Positions 45,227 to 54,169 of a stretch of 64,000 bases of DNA are shown here, piece by piece; the first letter of the stretch is position 1; the number at the start of each line of letters is the position of its first letter. This stretch comes from Clostridia bacterium. Its GTDB lineage: Bacteria; Bacillota; Clostridia; Oscillospirales; Acutalibacteraceae. The notes under the pieces are model-generated. The model did not search any database and was not told the DNA's origin. It worked only from the letters and a program-made list of their open reading frames with translations. The position numbers and the translations under genes were made by a program. The stretch covers positions 1 to 64,000 of the forward strand of contig JAFTWE010000018.1 in assembly GCA_017465465.1 (NCBI GenBank), written 5' to 3'.

Positions 45227-45280
45227 TTTGATACTCTCCCCTGCTTTTTTCACATATATATGCAGACAAGCCATATAAAA

Positions 45281-45310
45281 TGCAAAGCCCACCGAAAAAT
45301 CGGTGGGCTT
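45281..45310 (-). terminator. Intrinsic terminator after the TIM-barrel isomerase gene
   Basis: The stem AAGCCCACCG/CGGTGGGCTT with a six-base loop, followed on the minus strand by TGCATTTTAT, sits between this gene and spoIIM. Confidence 0.85.
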
Positions 45311-45314
45311 CATG

Positions 45315-46076
45315 TCAGCTGTTTCTTGCAGCAATTTCTTTAAGATTTTTAACACTGATTTTGGTTGATTCAAATATATCTATATCAGTAGAATCCTGCT
45401 CAATAATGATATATTCAACTCCTGTTTTAGAACACATTCTGTAGCACTCATCCAAATCAAGGTTTCCTGTGCCGATTTCAGCGAACTTGCGCTCATTATC
45501 GACTATTTTATAATCCTTAAAGTGGCAGACATTCATTCTGCCTTCAACCTTTTCAATGTATTCTGCAGGGTTGCATCCGCCTGTCTGTACCCAATGAGTG
45601 TCAATAATAAAATTGAAAAGGTCTTTGTCAGAATCTTCAATAATTATATCCATTCCTCGTCTGCCGTCATACTTTTCAAACTCAAAGGCGTGGTTATGGT
45701 AATTAAACTGCATACCTGCTTCTTTCATTTTCTTTGCAGGGATGCTGAATTCTTCAATAAATCTCTTATATCCGTCAGTACCTCTGTATTCTTCTCCTAT
45801 GTAACCGATACCGATGTTCTTACATCCCAAAAGCTTGTGCTCTTCAATTAAAGCATCAACATCATTCAACAGTCGTTCGGGACTGTTATGAGTAAGGCAA
45901 ACTTCAAGGTCATATTTTTTGCAATATTCAGCAACATCCTTATATGCAAGATGACCTATGCCTGAAACCTGAACAGTATCGATTTCAAGCTCCTTTAAAA
46001 ATGCAAGCACTTTGTCCAAATCTTCTAATGTTTTAATTTCTCTATGAAAGTTAAATAAAGTAACTCCGAGTTTCAT
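45315..46076 (-). CDS. Sugar phosphate isomerase/epimerase (xylose-isomerase-like TIM barrel)
   Basis: The 253-residue AP-endonuclease-2/IolE-type barrel has the metal-ligand segments YHNHAFEF (Glu/His), IDTHWVQ (Asp/His), CHFKDYK and the terminal IIEQDS Glu. Family members isomerise or epimerise sugars or keto-inositols, but this one's substrate is not apparent. GAGG lies eleven bases before the ATG. It is downstream of the esterase and ABC-F genes on the same strand. Confidence 0.85.
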   Translation of the reverse strand: MKLGVTLFNFHREIKTLEDLDKVLAFLKELEIDTVQVSGIGHLAYKDVAEYCKKYDLEVCLTHNSPERLLNDVDALIEEHKLLGCKNIGIGYIGEEYRGTDGYKRFIEEFSIPAKKMKEAGMQFNYHNHAFEFEKYDGRRGMDIIIEDSDKDLFNFIIDTHWVQTGGCNPAEYIEKVEGRMNVCHFKDYKIVDNERKFAEIGTGNLDLDECYRMCSKTGVEYIIIEQDSTDIDIFESTKISVKNLKEIAARNS

Positions 46077-46091
46077 AAAATGCGCCTCTTT

Positions 46092-47018
46092 CTAAATAAT
46101 TGAGTTTATAAATTCACCTGTATCAAGCCAGGCTTTTTTTGAAGTTTCAGCATTGGCTGTTACAGTCTGAAAGCTATGGAACATATTGTCATATAATTTC
46201 AATTTTGCATCTACACCTGATGAAGCAGCAAGATTTAAAACGGTTTTAGCATCATCTAACAACATTTCATTGCTGCAAGCCTGAATAAATATCGGTGGCA
46301 AACCGCTGTAATCATTGTGAAATACTGGTGATAAATATTTGTCGGTTTTGTCAGCATTTTCGGCATAAAGAGTAACAAATTCTTTATCCTTTGGGGTACA
46401 AAGATATCCGAACATAGGGTCTGAATTGAAATTTTCAGCATAAGATTTTCCGCTGTTTGTAAAATCAACCCAAGGTGAAATGAGAACTAAACCGTCTAAC
46501 TGTTTTTGATTATTGTCCTTAAGCATCAAGGCAAGTGACAAAGCAAGGTTACCGCCGGAGCTGTCACCTGCTGCAATAATTTTACTATGCGAAAATTCAG
46601 GGTCGGCTCGAACTGCATTTAATACTTCAAGTGCGTCATTGTGAGCAGACGGAAACTTAAATTTCGGTGCTGTTTTGTAATCAACTACTATTACCGTATC
46701 AGCATTACTGTTTAATAAAAACAACTCTCCTACCTCTCGGTGAGTATCGGTTGTCCCTGAAACAAAAGCTCCCAAATGAAAATATAAAATGACATTGTTG
46801 GTTTTACTGTTTTCTTTTGTTATTACATCACAGTGAACATTTCCGAAAAGCCTCGAATAAAATCGATTACCGCTTTGCGGTTTAAACTTTACAGCTCTTC
46901 GTGACATCATATCGCTCACACCGATTACACCAAAACGCTTGATTAAAGGAATTTTTAACAAAGCTTCAAGGTTAGATAATGCACGCTTATCTGATATAAC
47001 AGAATTTCTTTTACTCAT
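46092..47018 (-). CDS. Alpha/beta hydrolase (hormone-sensitive-lipase-like esterase)
   Basis: The 308-residue HSL-family protein has the nucleophile elbow GDSSGGNLALSL (Ser153). The acid is Asp in SNEMLLDDA and the base is His in MFHSFQ. The oxyanion motif HGGG is replaced by HLGA at 81-84, which is unusual. No signal peptide, so cytoplasmic. Its ATG overlaps the ABC-F stop (ATGA), indicating coupling. Confidence 0.85.
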   Translation of the reverse strand: MSKRNSVISDKRALSNLEALLKIPLIKRFGVIGVSDMMSRRAVKFKPQSGNRFYSRLFGNVHCDVITKENSKTNNVILYFHLGAFVSGTTDTHREVGELFLLNSNADTVIVVDYKTAPKFKFPSAHNDALEVLNAVRADPEFSHSKIIAAGDSSGGNLALSLALMLKDNNQKQLDGLVLISPWVDFTNSGKSYAENFNSDPMFGYLCTPKDKEFVTLYAENADKTDKYLSPVFHNDYSGLPPIFIQACSNEMLLDDAKTVLNLAASSGVDAKLKLYDNMFHSFQTVTANAETSKKAWLDTGEFINSII

Positions 47019-48937
47019 TTTATTTCATTATCCATTTCTTCAATTTCAATCTGAAGCTGTTCCCAAAGGTCATATAAACAGTCTCTTTTTGAGGTCAGTT
47101 CTTCTAACTTATTGGTAGCTTCAATTATTTTTTCATAATCAGACTGAATCTCAGGGTCATTGAGAAGCACCTGAGTATCGCAAATATGATTTTCGGTTTC
47201 TTCTATTTCAGCCTCTGTGTTATTAAGCTTATTTTTTGCTTTTCTCAAATTTGAAGCAATTTCCTTCTTAAGCTTATAATCATTTATCTTCTTCGGCTTG
47301 GGCGTTTCAACACGAATACTCGGTTGAGTTACTTCTTTCTTGTGTGAAATGTAGTAGTCGTAATTACCAAGATATTCGCTGACACCGTTACTGCCTAATA
47401 CAAGTACTCTTGTTGCAAGCTTATTTATAAAATATCTGTCATGAGAAACAACAAATAATGTACCGTCAAACTCTGAAAGAGTCTTTTCTAAAGCTTCACG
47501 CGAAAAGGAGTCAAGATGGTTGGTTGGCTCATCAAGCAACAAAAAATTATCGCCACCAAGCATTAATTTCAGCATTTCAACCCTTGCGATTTCACCGCCG
47601 CTGCAATCAGCAAGATGTTTAAAAACATCGTCACCTTTAAAAAGAAAAGAAGCCAAAGCGTTTCTGATATTCGTCTGAGTCTGTCCCGGATACTTGTTCC
47701 AAACATCGTCAATTACAGTTCTGTTATCTTGGGGTATTTTCTTAATCTGCTCATAATAACCCTTATAAACATTTTCACCCCAGATAATCTGACCGCTGTC
47801 TGATGCGTATTCACCCATCAAAATTTTGAATAAAGTTGTTTTGCCGCAACCGTTATCACCGAGAAGAAATACCCTTTCTCCTTTTTTTATTTGAAGGTCA
47901 ACATTTTCAAAGAGCTTGTTTTCTCCAAAAGCCTTTGAAAGCCCTTTGCAGGTAACAACATCATTTCCGCTTTCTGCCTTCGGTTTAAAATCAAATCTGA
48001 TTTTTTCTACTGCGCTGTCAGGAACAACCAACTGCTCTTTAATTCGCTCAATTTGCTTCAATTTGCTTTCAGCAGTTTTAATATTACGCTCTCTGTTCCA
48101 CTGGCGCTGCTGAGCTACGATTCCTTCAATGCGTTGAATTTCCTGCATATCACTGCGGTATTTATCTTCAATAGCTCTTAGCATAGCTTCTTTTTTATCA
48201 AGAAATTGAGAGTAATTACCTGTAAAAGAAAAGCATTTTTTATTTTCTATCTGTATTGTTTTATTTGTAACCTTATCAAGAAAATATCGGTCGTGGGATA
48301 CAATTATCACATTGCCTTTAAAGCTTAAAATGAAATCTTCAAGCCATTCAACAGACGAAATATCAAGATGATTTGTAGGCTCGTCCAACAATAAAATATC
48401 TGAATCAGAAAGTAATAATTTAGCAAGAGTGAGCTTTGAGCGCTGACCGCCACTGAGCTTTTGAGTTGAAACTGAAAAATCTTTTTCAGAAAAACCAAGA
48501 CCTAATAAAGCACTTCTTGTTCTGCTTTTGTATGTAAGCCCTCCACCCTGCTCAAACTCTTCTTGCAGACGAGCCTGAAGCAGGATGTTATTATCAATAT
48601 CAATTCCCTGTTCAAGGCGTGAATTTGTCTTTTCTAACTGCTCTTCAATACTTTGAAGGTTTGAAAATACACTTATCAGCTCGTCATATACACTTCTGCC
48701 TAACACAGAGCAGGTATGCTGTTCCATATAACCGACTTTTACATCTTTTGAAATAAACACCGCTCCGCTGTCCGGAGTATATTCGCCTGTTATGATTTTG
48801 AAAAGTGAGGTTTTACCTGCACCGTTAACACCAACAAGACCTATCTTTTCGTCGTTTTTGACATCAAAAGAAAGAGAAGAAAAAATAGTTTCTTCCCCAA
48901 AGCTTAAAGATAAATTTTGTACACTGATAACAACCAT
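47015..48937 (-). CDS. ABC-F family ribosome-associated ATPase
   Basis: The 640-residue protein has two ABC domains without membrane helices: Walker A GVNGAGKTS and GDNGCGKTT, signatures LSGGQRSKLTLAKLL and CSGGEIARVEML, and two LLLDEPTNHLD Walker B sites. The linker of about 80 residues is charged and the C-terminal tail (about 560-640) is a coiled coil. ABC-F proteins act on the ribosome E-site; resistance or translation-factor roles are both possible. GGAG is seven bases before the ATG. It leads an operon with the esterase and isomerase. Confidence 0.92.
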   Translation of the reverse strand: MVVISVQNLSLSFGEETIFSSLSFDVKNDEKIGLVGVNGAGKTSLFKIITGEYTPDSGAVFISKDVKVGYMEQHTCSVLGRSVYDELISVFSNLQSIEEQLEKTNSRLEQGIDIDNNILLQARLQEEFEQGGGLTYKSRTRSALLGLGFSEKDFSVSTQKLSGGQRSKLTLAKLLLSDSDILLLDEPTNHLDISSVEWLEDFILSFKGNVIIVSHDRYFLDKVTNKTIQIENKKCFSFTGNYSQFLDKKEAMLRAIEDKYRSDMQEIQRIEGIVAQQRQWNRERNIKTAESKLKQIERIKEQLVVPDSAVEKIRFDFKPKAESGNDVVTCKGLSKAFGENKLFENVDLQIKKGERVFLLGDNGCGKTTLFKILMGEYASDSGQIIWGENVYKGYYEQIKKIPQDNRTVIDDVWNKYPGQTQTNIRNALASFLFKGDDVFKHLADCSGGEIARVEMLKLMLGGDNFLLLDEPTNHLDSFSREALEKTLSEFDGTLFVVSHDRYFINKLATRVLVLGSNGVSEYLGNYDYYISHKKEVTQPSIRVETPKPKKINDYKLKKEIASNLRKAKNKLNNTEAEIEETENHICDTQVLLNDPEIQSDYEKIIEATNKLEELTSKRDCLYDLWEQLQIEIEEMDNEIK

Positions 48938-48963
48938 AAGTCTGCTCCATCATAATTTGTTTC

Positions 48964-48992
48964 ATTTTAGCACATAAATATAAATTTTTCAA
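48964..48992 (-). promoter_or_regulatory. Promoter of the ABC-F operon
   Basis: Minus strand: TTGAAA (48987-48992), 17-bp spacer, TAAAAT (48964-48969). Confidence 0.65.
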
Positions 48993-48994
48993 CA

Positions 48995-49022
48995 TTGGAA
49001 GTGATTTTATATATTGTATAAA
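48995..49022 (+). promoter_or_regulatory. Promoter of the secreted lipase-like gene
   Basis: TTGGAA (48995-49000), 16-bp spacer, TATAAA (49017-49022), divergent from and immediately next to the ABC-F promoter. Confidence 0.5.
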
Positions 49023-49063
49023 AAAGATAAATGTGTTATCATTGTCAAAAAGGAGTGGTTAAT

Positions 49064-50848
49064 TTGAAATGCTTTAAAAATATTCTTTGCATAATTTTAG
49101 CAATCGTCTTAGTCATGTCAACCACGGTTGTTTCATTTGCAGAAAGTGATTGCAACTGTGAATATGCCCCAACCATCATAATTCCCGGTATCGGACAGTC
49201 TGAAACTTTTTTAGCTGACGAAAACGGAAATTATGTAACAGATGATAACGGTGATATTATTACCGGTTGGCCTCTGTATTTTGACACAGATTATGCAATA
49301 AAGAAGCTTGTAATCCCCCTTGTTCTCTCTTTGCTACTGCAGTGTGATATGGGACTTTCAAGCACAACCTATGAAACTGCAAAAGAGCTTGTTAAATGGA
49401 ACAGCTTTAATTCAGAAGGTAAAAATAATTTTAATATCCAGGTTCGTAAGTTTCCTCAGAGTGTTGCTGAATGCAGCGAAGAAGATAAGGAATATATCTA
49501 TGACTGCATACCGATTAAAGATTATGCTGATATTGCAGGAGAAGACCATTTGTATTTCTTTGCATATAACTCATTCGGTAACAATATGAGCATCTGCGCT
49601 GAGCTCTATGATTTTATTCAGCAGGTCAAGGAAGAAACAGGTCACGAAAAGGTAAATATTATTCCTATCAGCCTGGGTGGAACAATAGCAAACGGTCTTC
49701 TTGATTACTATCCTCAGGTGATGGATGATTTAAACAGAGTTGTTTACATAGTTCCCGCTCTCAACGGCTCAAAAATAGTAAGCGACCTTCTTTCGGGAAA
49801 TTTAAGTACAGAAGATGAAATGCTTTATGATTATATGTTCCCGAGCCTTATGGATGATAAGCTTATGGGTAATGTTATAAACATTGCTTTAAGGATTTTG
49901 CCTAAGGATGTTGTACTTGGTTTTGTTGAGGGACTTCGTACCGGCCTCTGTGAGGGCTTAATCAAAAATTGCACAACAATGTGGTCACTCGTACCGAGTG
50001 AAGATTACGAAGAATGCCGTGAAATCTGGCTTTCAGGCGATGAAAATGCAACAGTTCGCTCACAGACTGACAGATATTATCAGGCTCAATGCAATTCACT
50101 TGCTAATATCCAGAAAATGGTTGATAAAGGCATTGAAGTGTTTGATATTGTCGATTACGGGGTACCTCTTTTCAGCCTTGCAGGCAGCTTCGATGAATGC
50201 AACGCTGACGGAATAATCCAGCTTGATTCAACAGCTATGGGCGTTGAAAGCTGCCTTTGCGGTGAAGAATACGGAGCTGATTATCAGCAGAAATTTATAA
50301 ATAAAATCGGCACGAATAACTGCACAGACCCGACACATAATCACATTTCTCCCGACCGTGAGGTAGATGCTTCAACCTGCCTCCTTCCGGAAACAACCTT
50401 CTTCTTTTATAAGCAGAGCCACGACGGCACAGGAAGTAACGATGTTATAATGAAGCTGGCAATTGAAATGTTAACTAACAGCGATTTTAAGGATATTTAT
50501 TCTGACCCCGGCTTCCCACAGTTTAATATCGGAAGAGAGCCTGACAGAATTACCGACAGCCTTTTACCTGAAGCAAAGAGGATTGATACTTCAGCTTTAA
50601 GTGAAGAAGATGCGGCTCTTCTTAATAATGCTATCGAGCGAGCTGAAAAGGTTATTGCAGATACCGTTGTTATAGAGGGTGAATGTGAAGCGGTTGAAAA
50701 AAATCTTGAAAATGTTCTGATTAAATTGGGCTACAGAGAAGAGCCTGAGGATGAAACCGCCAACACAATTGGCGCCATTATTTTAGAAAGACTTAATAAA
50801 ATGCTTAATGTAACTATCGGGTATAAAGGTTTTAGTGATATTATATAA
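49064..50848 (+). CDS. Secreted alpha/beta-hydrolase, lipase/LCAT-like
   Basis: The 594-residue exported protein has a clear signal peptide (cleavage probably after SFAES). The opening PTIIIPGIGQSE is the usual oxyanion region of lipase-like alpha/beta hydrolases, and the nucleophile elbow is PISLGGT (Ser203) in place of GxSxG. The insert of about 250 residues and the Cys-rich CLCGEEYGAD and HNHISPDREVD are unusual. His in TFFFYKQSHDG is a candidate base. The frame begins at 49031, but the TTG at 49064 follows AGGAGTGG and leads straight into the signal peptide. Substrate unknown. Confidence 0.7.
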   Translation: MKCFKNILCIILAIVLVMSTTVVSFAESDCNCEYAPTIIIPGIGQSETFLADENGNYVTDDNGDIITGWPLYFDTDYAIKKLVIPLVLSLLLQCDMGLSSTTYETAKELVKWNSFNSEGKNNFNIQVRKFPQSVAECSEEDKEYIYDCIPIKDYADIAGEDHLYFFAYNSFGNNMSICAELYDFIQQVKEETGHEKVNIIPISLGGTIANGLLDYYPQVMDDLNRVVYIVPALNGSKIVSDLLSGNLSTEDEMLYDYMFPSLMDDKLMGNVINIALRILPKDVVLGFVEGLRTGLCEGLIKNCTTMWSLVPSEDYEECREIWLSGDENATVRSQTDRYYQAQCNSLANIQKMVDKGIEVFDIVDYGVPLFSLAGSFDECNADGIIQLDSTAMGVESCLCGEEYGADYQQKFINKIGTNNCTDPTHNHISPDREVDASTCLLPETTFFFYKQSHDGTGSNDVIMKLAIEMLTNSDFKDIYSDPGFPQFNIGREPDRITDSLLPEAKRIDTSALSEEDAALLNNAIERAEKVIADTVVIEGECEAVEKNLENVLIKLGYREEPEDETANTIGAIILERLNKMLNVTIGYKGFSDII

Positions 50849-50859
50849 ATTTTAATTCA

Positions 50860-50890
50860 AAAGGTTGTGGAGTAATCCACAGCCTTTTTT
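50860..50890 (+). terminator. Intrinsic terminator
   Basis: The stem AGGTTGTGGA/TCCACAGCCT with a GTAA loop and a T6 run follows the lipase-like gene. Confidence 0.9.
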
Positions 50891-50891
50891 G

Positions 50892-50920
50892 TTGTTAAGG
50901 CGCTTAAATTATGATATAAT
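50892..50920 (+). promoter_or_regulatory. nrdG promoter
   Basis: TTGTTA (50892-50897), 17-bp spacer, TATAAT (50915-50920), immediately after the terminator and 25 bases before nrdG. Confidence 0.65.
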
Positions 50921-50944
50921 AAAATTTGGTTTGGAGGTGTTAAA

Positions 50945-51637
50945 ATGGTATTTAGCGGTTTTCAGAAGCTCACTTTGTTGGATTATCCCGGTCGCGTTGC
51001 TTGCACACTGTTTACTGCGGGCTGTAATTTAAGATGTCCGTTTTGTCATAATGCCTCTCTTGTAACACATATTAACAATGAAATCGTTTATCCTCGGGAT
51101 GAAGTCCTATCCTATCTTCAAAAAAGAAAAGGATTATTAGAGGGTGTATGTATCACCGGCGGTGAACCGTTACTTCACAATGACCTTGAAGATTTTATTC
51201 TTGAAGTTAAAAAACTTGGTTATTTTGTTAAGCTTGATACCAACGGAACATTCCCCGAAAAGCTTAAGAGGCTCGTCAACAGCTCTCTTATTGACTATGT
51301 AGCAATGGATATCAAGAATTGCATGGATAAATATGCTCTAACTGTAGGCATTGAAAGCTTTAATGTTTCTGACATTGAAGAAAGTGTCGATTTTCTTTTG
51401 CAAAATAAAATTGACTATGAATTCAGAACAACAGTTGTAAATGAGTTCCATACTGTTCAGGATATTGAAAATATAGCCAAATGGATATCAGGCGCACCTC
51501 GATACTTTCTTCAAAATTTTATTGATTCAGGCGATTTAATCGGTGATAATCTGTCTTCTGTAGATTTAGAGGTACTTTCAGAAATGAAAAATATATCCAC
51601 TAAATATGTACAAAACACAGAAATTCGCGGAATTTAG
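50945..51637 (+). CDS. nrdG: Anaerobic ribonucleotide reductase activating protein
   Basis: The 230-residue radical-SAM enzyme installs the glycyl radical on NrdD. It has TLLDYPGRVACTLFTAGCNLRCPFCHN with the CxxxCxxC [4Fe-4S] cysteines, GVCITGGEPLLH and KLDTNGTFPEKL. GGAGG precedes the ATG. It is followed by nrdD on the same strand, with the radical enzyme under its own promoter. Confidence 0.95.
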   Translation: MVFSGFQKLTLLDYPGRVACTLFTAGCNLRCPFCHNASLVTHINNEIVYPRDEVLSYLQKRKGLLEGVCITGGEPLLHNDLEDFILEVKKLGYFVKLDTNGTFPEKLKRLVNSSLIDYVAMDIKNCMDKYALTVGIESFNVSDIEESVDFLLQNKIDYEFRTTVVNEFHTVQDIENIAKWISGAPRYFLQNFIDSGDLIGDNLSSVDLEVLSEMKNISTKYVQNTEIRGI

Positions 51638-51694
51638 CACAAGATATTGTGTTTTTTAGTATTGACACGGCTCAAAATAAGGGATATAATGTGT
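51637..51694 (+). promoter_or_regulatory. nrdD promoter with two NrdR-box-like sites
   Basis: Core promoter TTGACA (51662-51667), 17-bp spacer, TATAAT (51685-51690). Site one, GCACAAGATATTGTGT (51637-51652), matches the NrdR consensus ACACWATATATWGTGT at 14 of 16 positions. A weaker site, 51679-51694, matches at 11 of 16 and covers the -10. The start-to-start distance is 42 bp, four helical turns, as for cooperative NrdR binding. nrdR itself is not in the window. Confidence 0.65.
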
Positions 51695-51794
51695 CTGTTC
51701 GCGTAATAATAAATCGGAAAATGGTGAATTGCGGCAATTTCCTGTAAATTTAATTCAGCTTTTGTACGGTTTAAATTTTTTAGGAGGAAGAGTT

Positions 51795-54155
51795 ATGTAT
51801 AATGTAGTAAAACGTGATAACAAAATTGTAGATTTTAATTTATCTAAAATCAGTGATGCTATTCAGCAGGCTTTTGAAGCTTGCCAAAAAGAATTTAACC
51901 AGGACATTATTGATTTCTTAGCTTTAAAGGTTACAGCAGATTTTTCTTCAAAAATTGAGGACGGCAAAATTTCAGTTGAACACATTCAGGACAGCGTTGA
52001 ATCTGTTCTTATCAAAGCAGGATATGATGATGTTGCAAAAGCATACATCATTTATCGCCGTCAGCGTGAAAAAATCCGTAATATCAACGCCACAATGGTT
52101 GACTATAAGGCTATTGTTGATAATTACCTCAACATTAACGACTGGCGAGTTAAAGAAAACTCAACAGTTACCTATTCAGTAGGCGGACTTATTCTCAGCA
52201 ACTCAGGTGCTGTTACAGCTAACTACTGGCTTTCTGAGATTTATGATGATGAAATCGGTAACGCTCACCGAAATGCTGATATTCACATTCATGACCTCTC
52301 TATGCTCACAGGCTACTGTGCAGGCTGGTCACTTAAGCAGCTTATTCAGGAAGGTCTCGGCGGTGTACCCGGCAAGATTACATCTGCCCCTGCCCGTCAT
52401 CTTTCATCTCTTTGCAATCAGATGGTTAACTTCCTTGGTATTATGCAGAATGAATGGGCAGGCGCTCAGGCTTTCTCTTCATTTGACACATATCTTGCTC
52501 CTTTTGTAAAGGTTGATAATCTAACATACACCCAGGTTAAAAAGTGCATTGAATCATTTATTTACGGTGTAAACACACCGAGCCGTTGGGGTACTCAGTC
52601 ACCTTTTACCAACATCACTCTTGACTGGGTTGTTCCCAATGACCTTGCTGAGCTTAACTGCATTATCGGCGGTAAAGAAGCAGACTTTAAATACAAAGAC
52701 TGCCAGAAAGAAATGGATATGGTAAATAAAGCCTTCATCGAAATTATGATTGAAGGTGACGCAAACGGACGCGGCTTCCAGTATCCGATTCCCACATATT
52801 CAATCACAAAGAACTTCGACTGGTCAGACACTGAGAATAACAGACTTCTCTTTGAAATGACTTCAAAATACGGTACTCCTTACTTCTCAAACTATATCAA
52901 CAGTGATATGGAACCGAGCGATGTAAGAAGTATGTGTTGCCGTCTTCGTCTTGACCTTCGTGAGCTTCGCAAAAAGTCGGGCGGTTACTTCGGCAGCGGT
53001 GAATCAACAGGTTCTGTAGGCGTTGTTACAATCAATATGCCCAGAATTGCTCACCTTGCAAAGGATGAAGCTGATTTCTATGCCCGTTTAGACAGAATGA
53101 TGGATATTTCTGCTCGTTCACTTAAGGTTAAGCGTACTGTTATTACAAAGCTTCTTGATGCAGGTCTTTACCCATATACAAAGCGCTATCTCGGCTCATT
53201 CAATAACCATTTCTCAACTATCGGCCTTGTTGGTATGAATGAAGTCGGACTTAACGCAAAATGGCTTCAGGCAGACTTAACTAACGAAAAAACACAGAAA
53301 TTCACTCAGGATGTTCTCAACCACATGCGTGAGAGACTTTCTGATTACCAGGTTGAATACGGTGACCTCTATAACCTTGAAGCAACTCCTGCTGAATCCA
53401 CAGCTTACCGTCTTGCAAAGCACGACCTTAAGCATTATCCCACAATCATCACAGCAGGTAGAGGTGAAGGTGAAACACCTTATTACACTAACTCTTCACA
53501 TCTTCCCGTTGGATATACAGAGGACATTTTCTCAGCTCTTGATGTTCAGGACGAGCTTCAGACTCTTTACACTTCAGGTACTGTTTTCCATGCTTTCCTT
53601 GGTGAAAAGTTACCTGACTGGAAGGCTGCCGCAAATCTTGTCAGAAAGATTGCAGAAAATTACCGCCTCCCCTACTACACTCTTTCACCCACATATTCAG
53701 TATGCCGCAACCACGGCTACATTGCAGGTGAGGTTTATACTTGCCCAGATTGCGGTGAAAAAACTGAGGTTTACAGCCGTATTACCGGTTATTACCGCCC
53801 TGTTCAGAACTGGAACGACGGTAAAACTCAGGAATTTAATGACCGTAAGGTTTATAACATTGAAAAGTCAGTTTTAAATTTGAAAGAAGATAAGGTTGAA
53901 GAAGTAGCTGAAGAATCAAACGCTTGTGCTCTTGCAGACGGTAATTATCTCTTCACAACAGCAACCTGCCCCAACTGCAAGATTGCTTGCTCACTTCTTG
54001 ATAAAGCAGGAATCAGCTATTCTAAGCTTTTAGCTAACGAAAACTCTGAGCTTGCAACAGAGCTTAAAATCAAACAGGCACCTACACTCGTTGTTGTAGA
54101 AAACGGTGAAATCAGCAAATTTATCGGCGTATCTGAAATCAAAAAAATCCTTTAA
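51795..54155 (+). CDS. nrdD: Anaerobic (class III) ribonucleotide reductase with fused redoxin domain
   Basis: Of 786 residues, the ATP-cone is about 1-95 and the large 10-stranded barrel about 110-640. The zinc-binding CRNHGYIAGEVYTCPDCG follows. The glycyl-radical segment RITGYYRPVQNW puts the radical at Gly665. A C-terminal extension of about 75 residues forms a glutaredoxin/thioredoxin-like fold with CPNC (Cys725, Cys728) and IKQAPTLVVVENG (cis-Pro region). This domain probably supplies electrons instead of formate. The frame extends to 51729, but AGGAGGAAG lies six bases before the ATG at 51795. trxB follows after five bases. Confidence 0.95.
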   Translation: MYNVVKRDNKIVDFNLSKISDAIQQAFEACQKEFNQDIIDFLALKVTADFSSKIEDGKISVEHIQDSVESVLIKAGYDDVAKAYIIYRRQREKIRNINATMVDYKAIVDNYLNINDWRVKENSTVTYSVGGLILSNSGAVTANYWLSEIYDDEIGNAHRNADIHIHDLSMLTGYCAGWSLKQLIQEGLGGVPGKITSAPARHLSSLCNQMVNFLGIMQNEWAGAQAFSSFDTYLAPFVKVDNLTYTQVKKCIESFIYGVNTPSRWGTQSPFTNITLDWVVPNDLAELNCIIGGKEADFKYKDCQKEMDMVNKAFIEIMIEGDANGRGFQYPIPTYSITKNFDWSDTENNRLLFEMTSKYGTPYFSNYINSDMEPSDVRSMCCRLRLDLRELRKKSGGYFGSGESTGSVGVVTINMPRIAHLAKDEADFYARLDRMMDISARSLKVKRTVITKLLDAGLYPYTKRYLGSFNNHFSTIGLVGMNEVGLNAKWLQADLTNEKTQKFTQDVLNHMRERLSDYQVEYGDLYNLEATPAESTAYRLAKHDLKHYPTIITAGRGEGETPYYTNSSHLPVGYTEDIFSALDVQDELQTLYTSGTVFHAFLGEKLPDWKAAANLVRKIAENYRLPYYTLSPTYSVCRNHGYIAGEVYTCPDCGEKTEVYSRITGYYRPVQNWNDGKTQEFNDRKVYNIEKSVLNLKEDKVEEVAEESNACALADGNYLFTTATCPNCKIACSLLDKAGISYSKLLANENSELATELKIKQAPTLVVVENGEISKFIGVSEIKKIL

Positions 54156-54169
54156 TCAGGGTGAATATT

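Noticed and set aside
51729..51794. Longer nrdD start giving 22 more residues
   Set aside because: The AGGAGGAAG site directly precedes the ATG at 51795 and the ATP-cone begins there; the longer form would start only about 40 bases after the promoter in untranslated leader.
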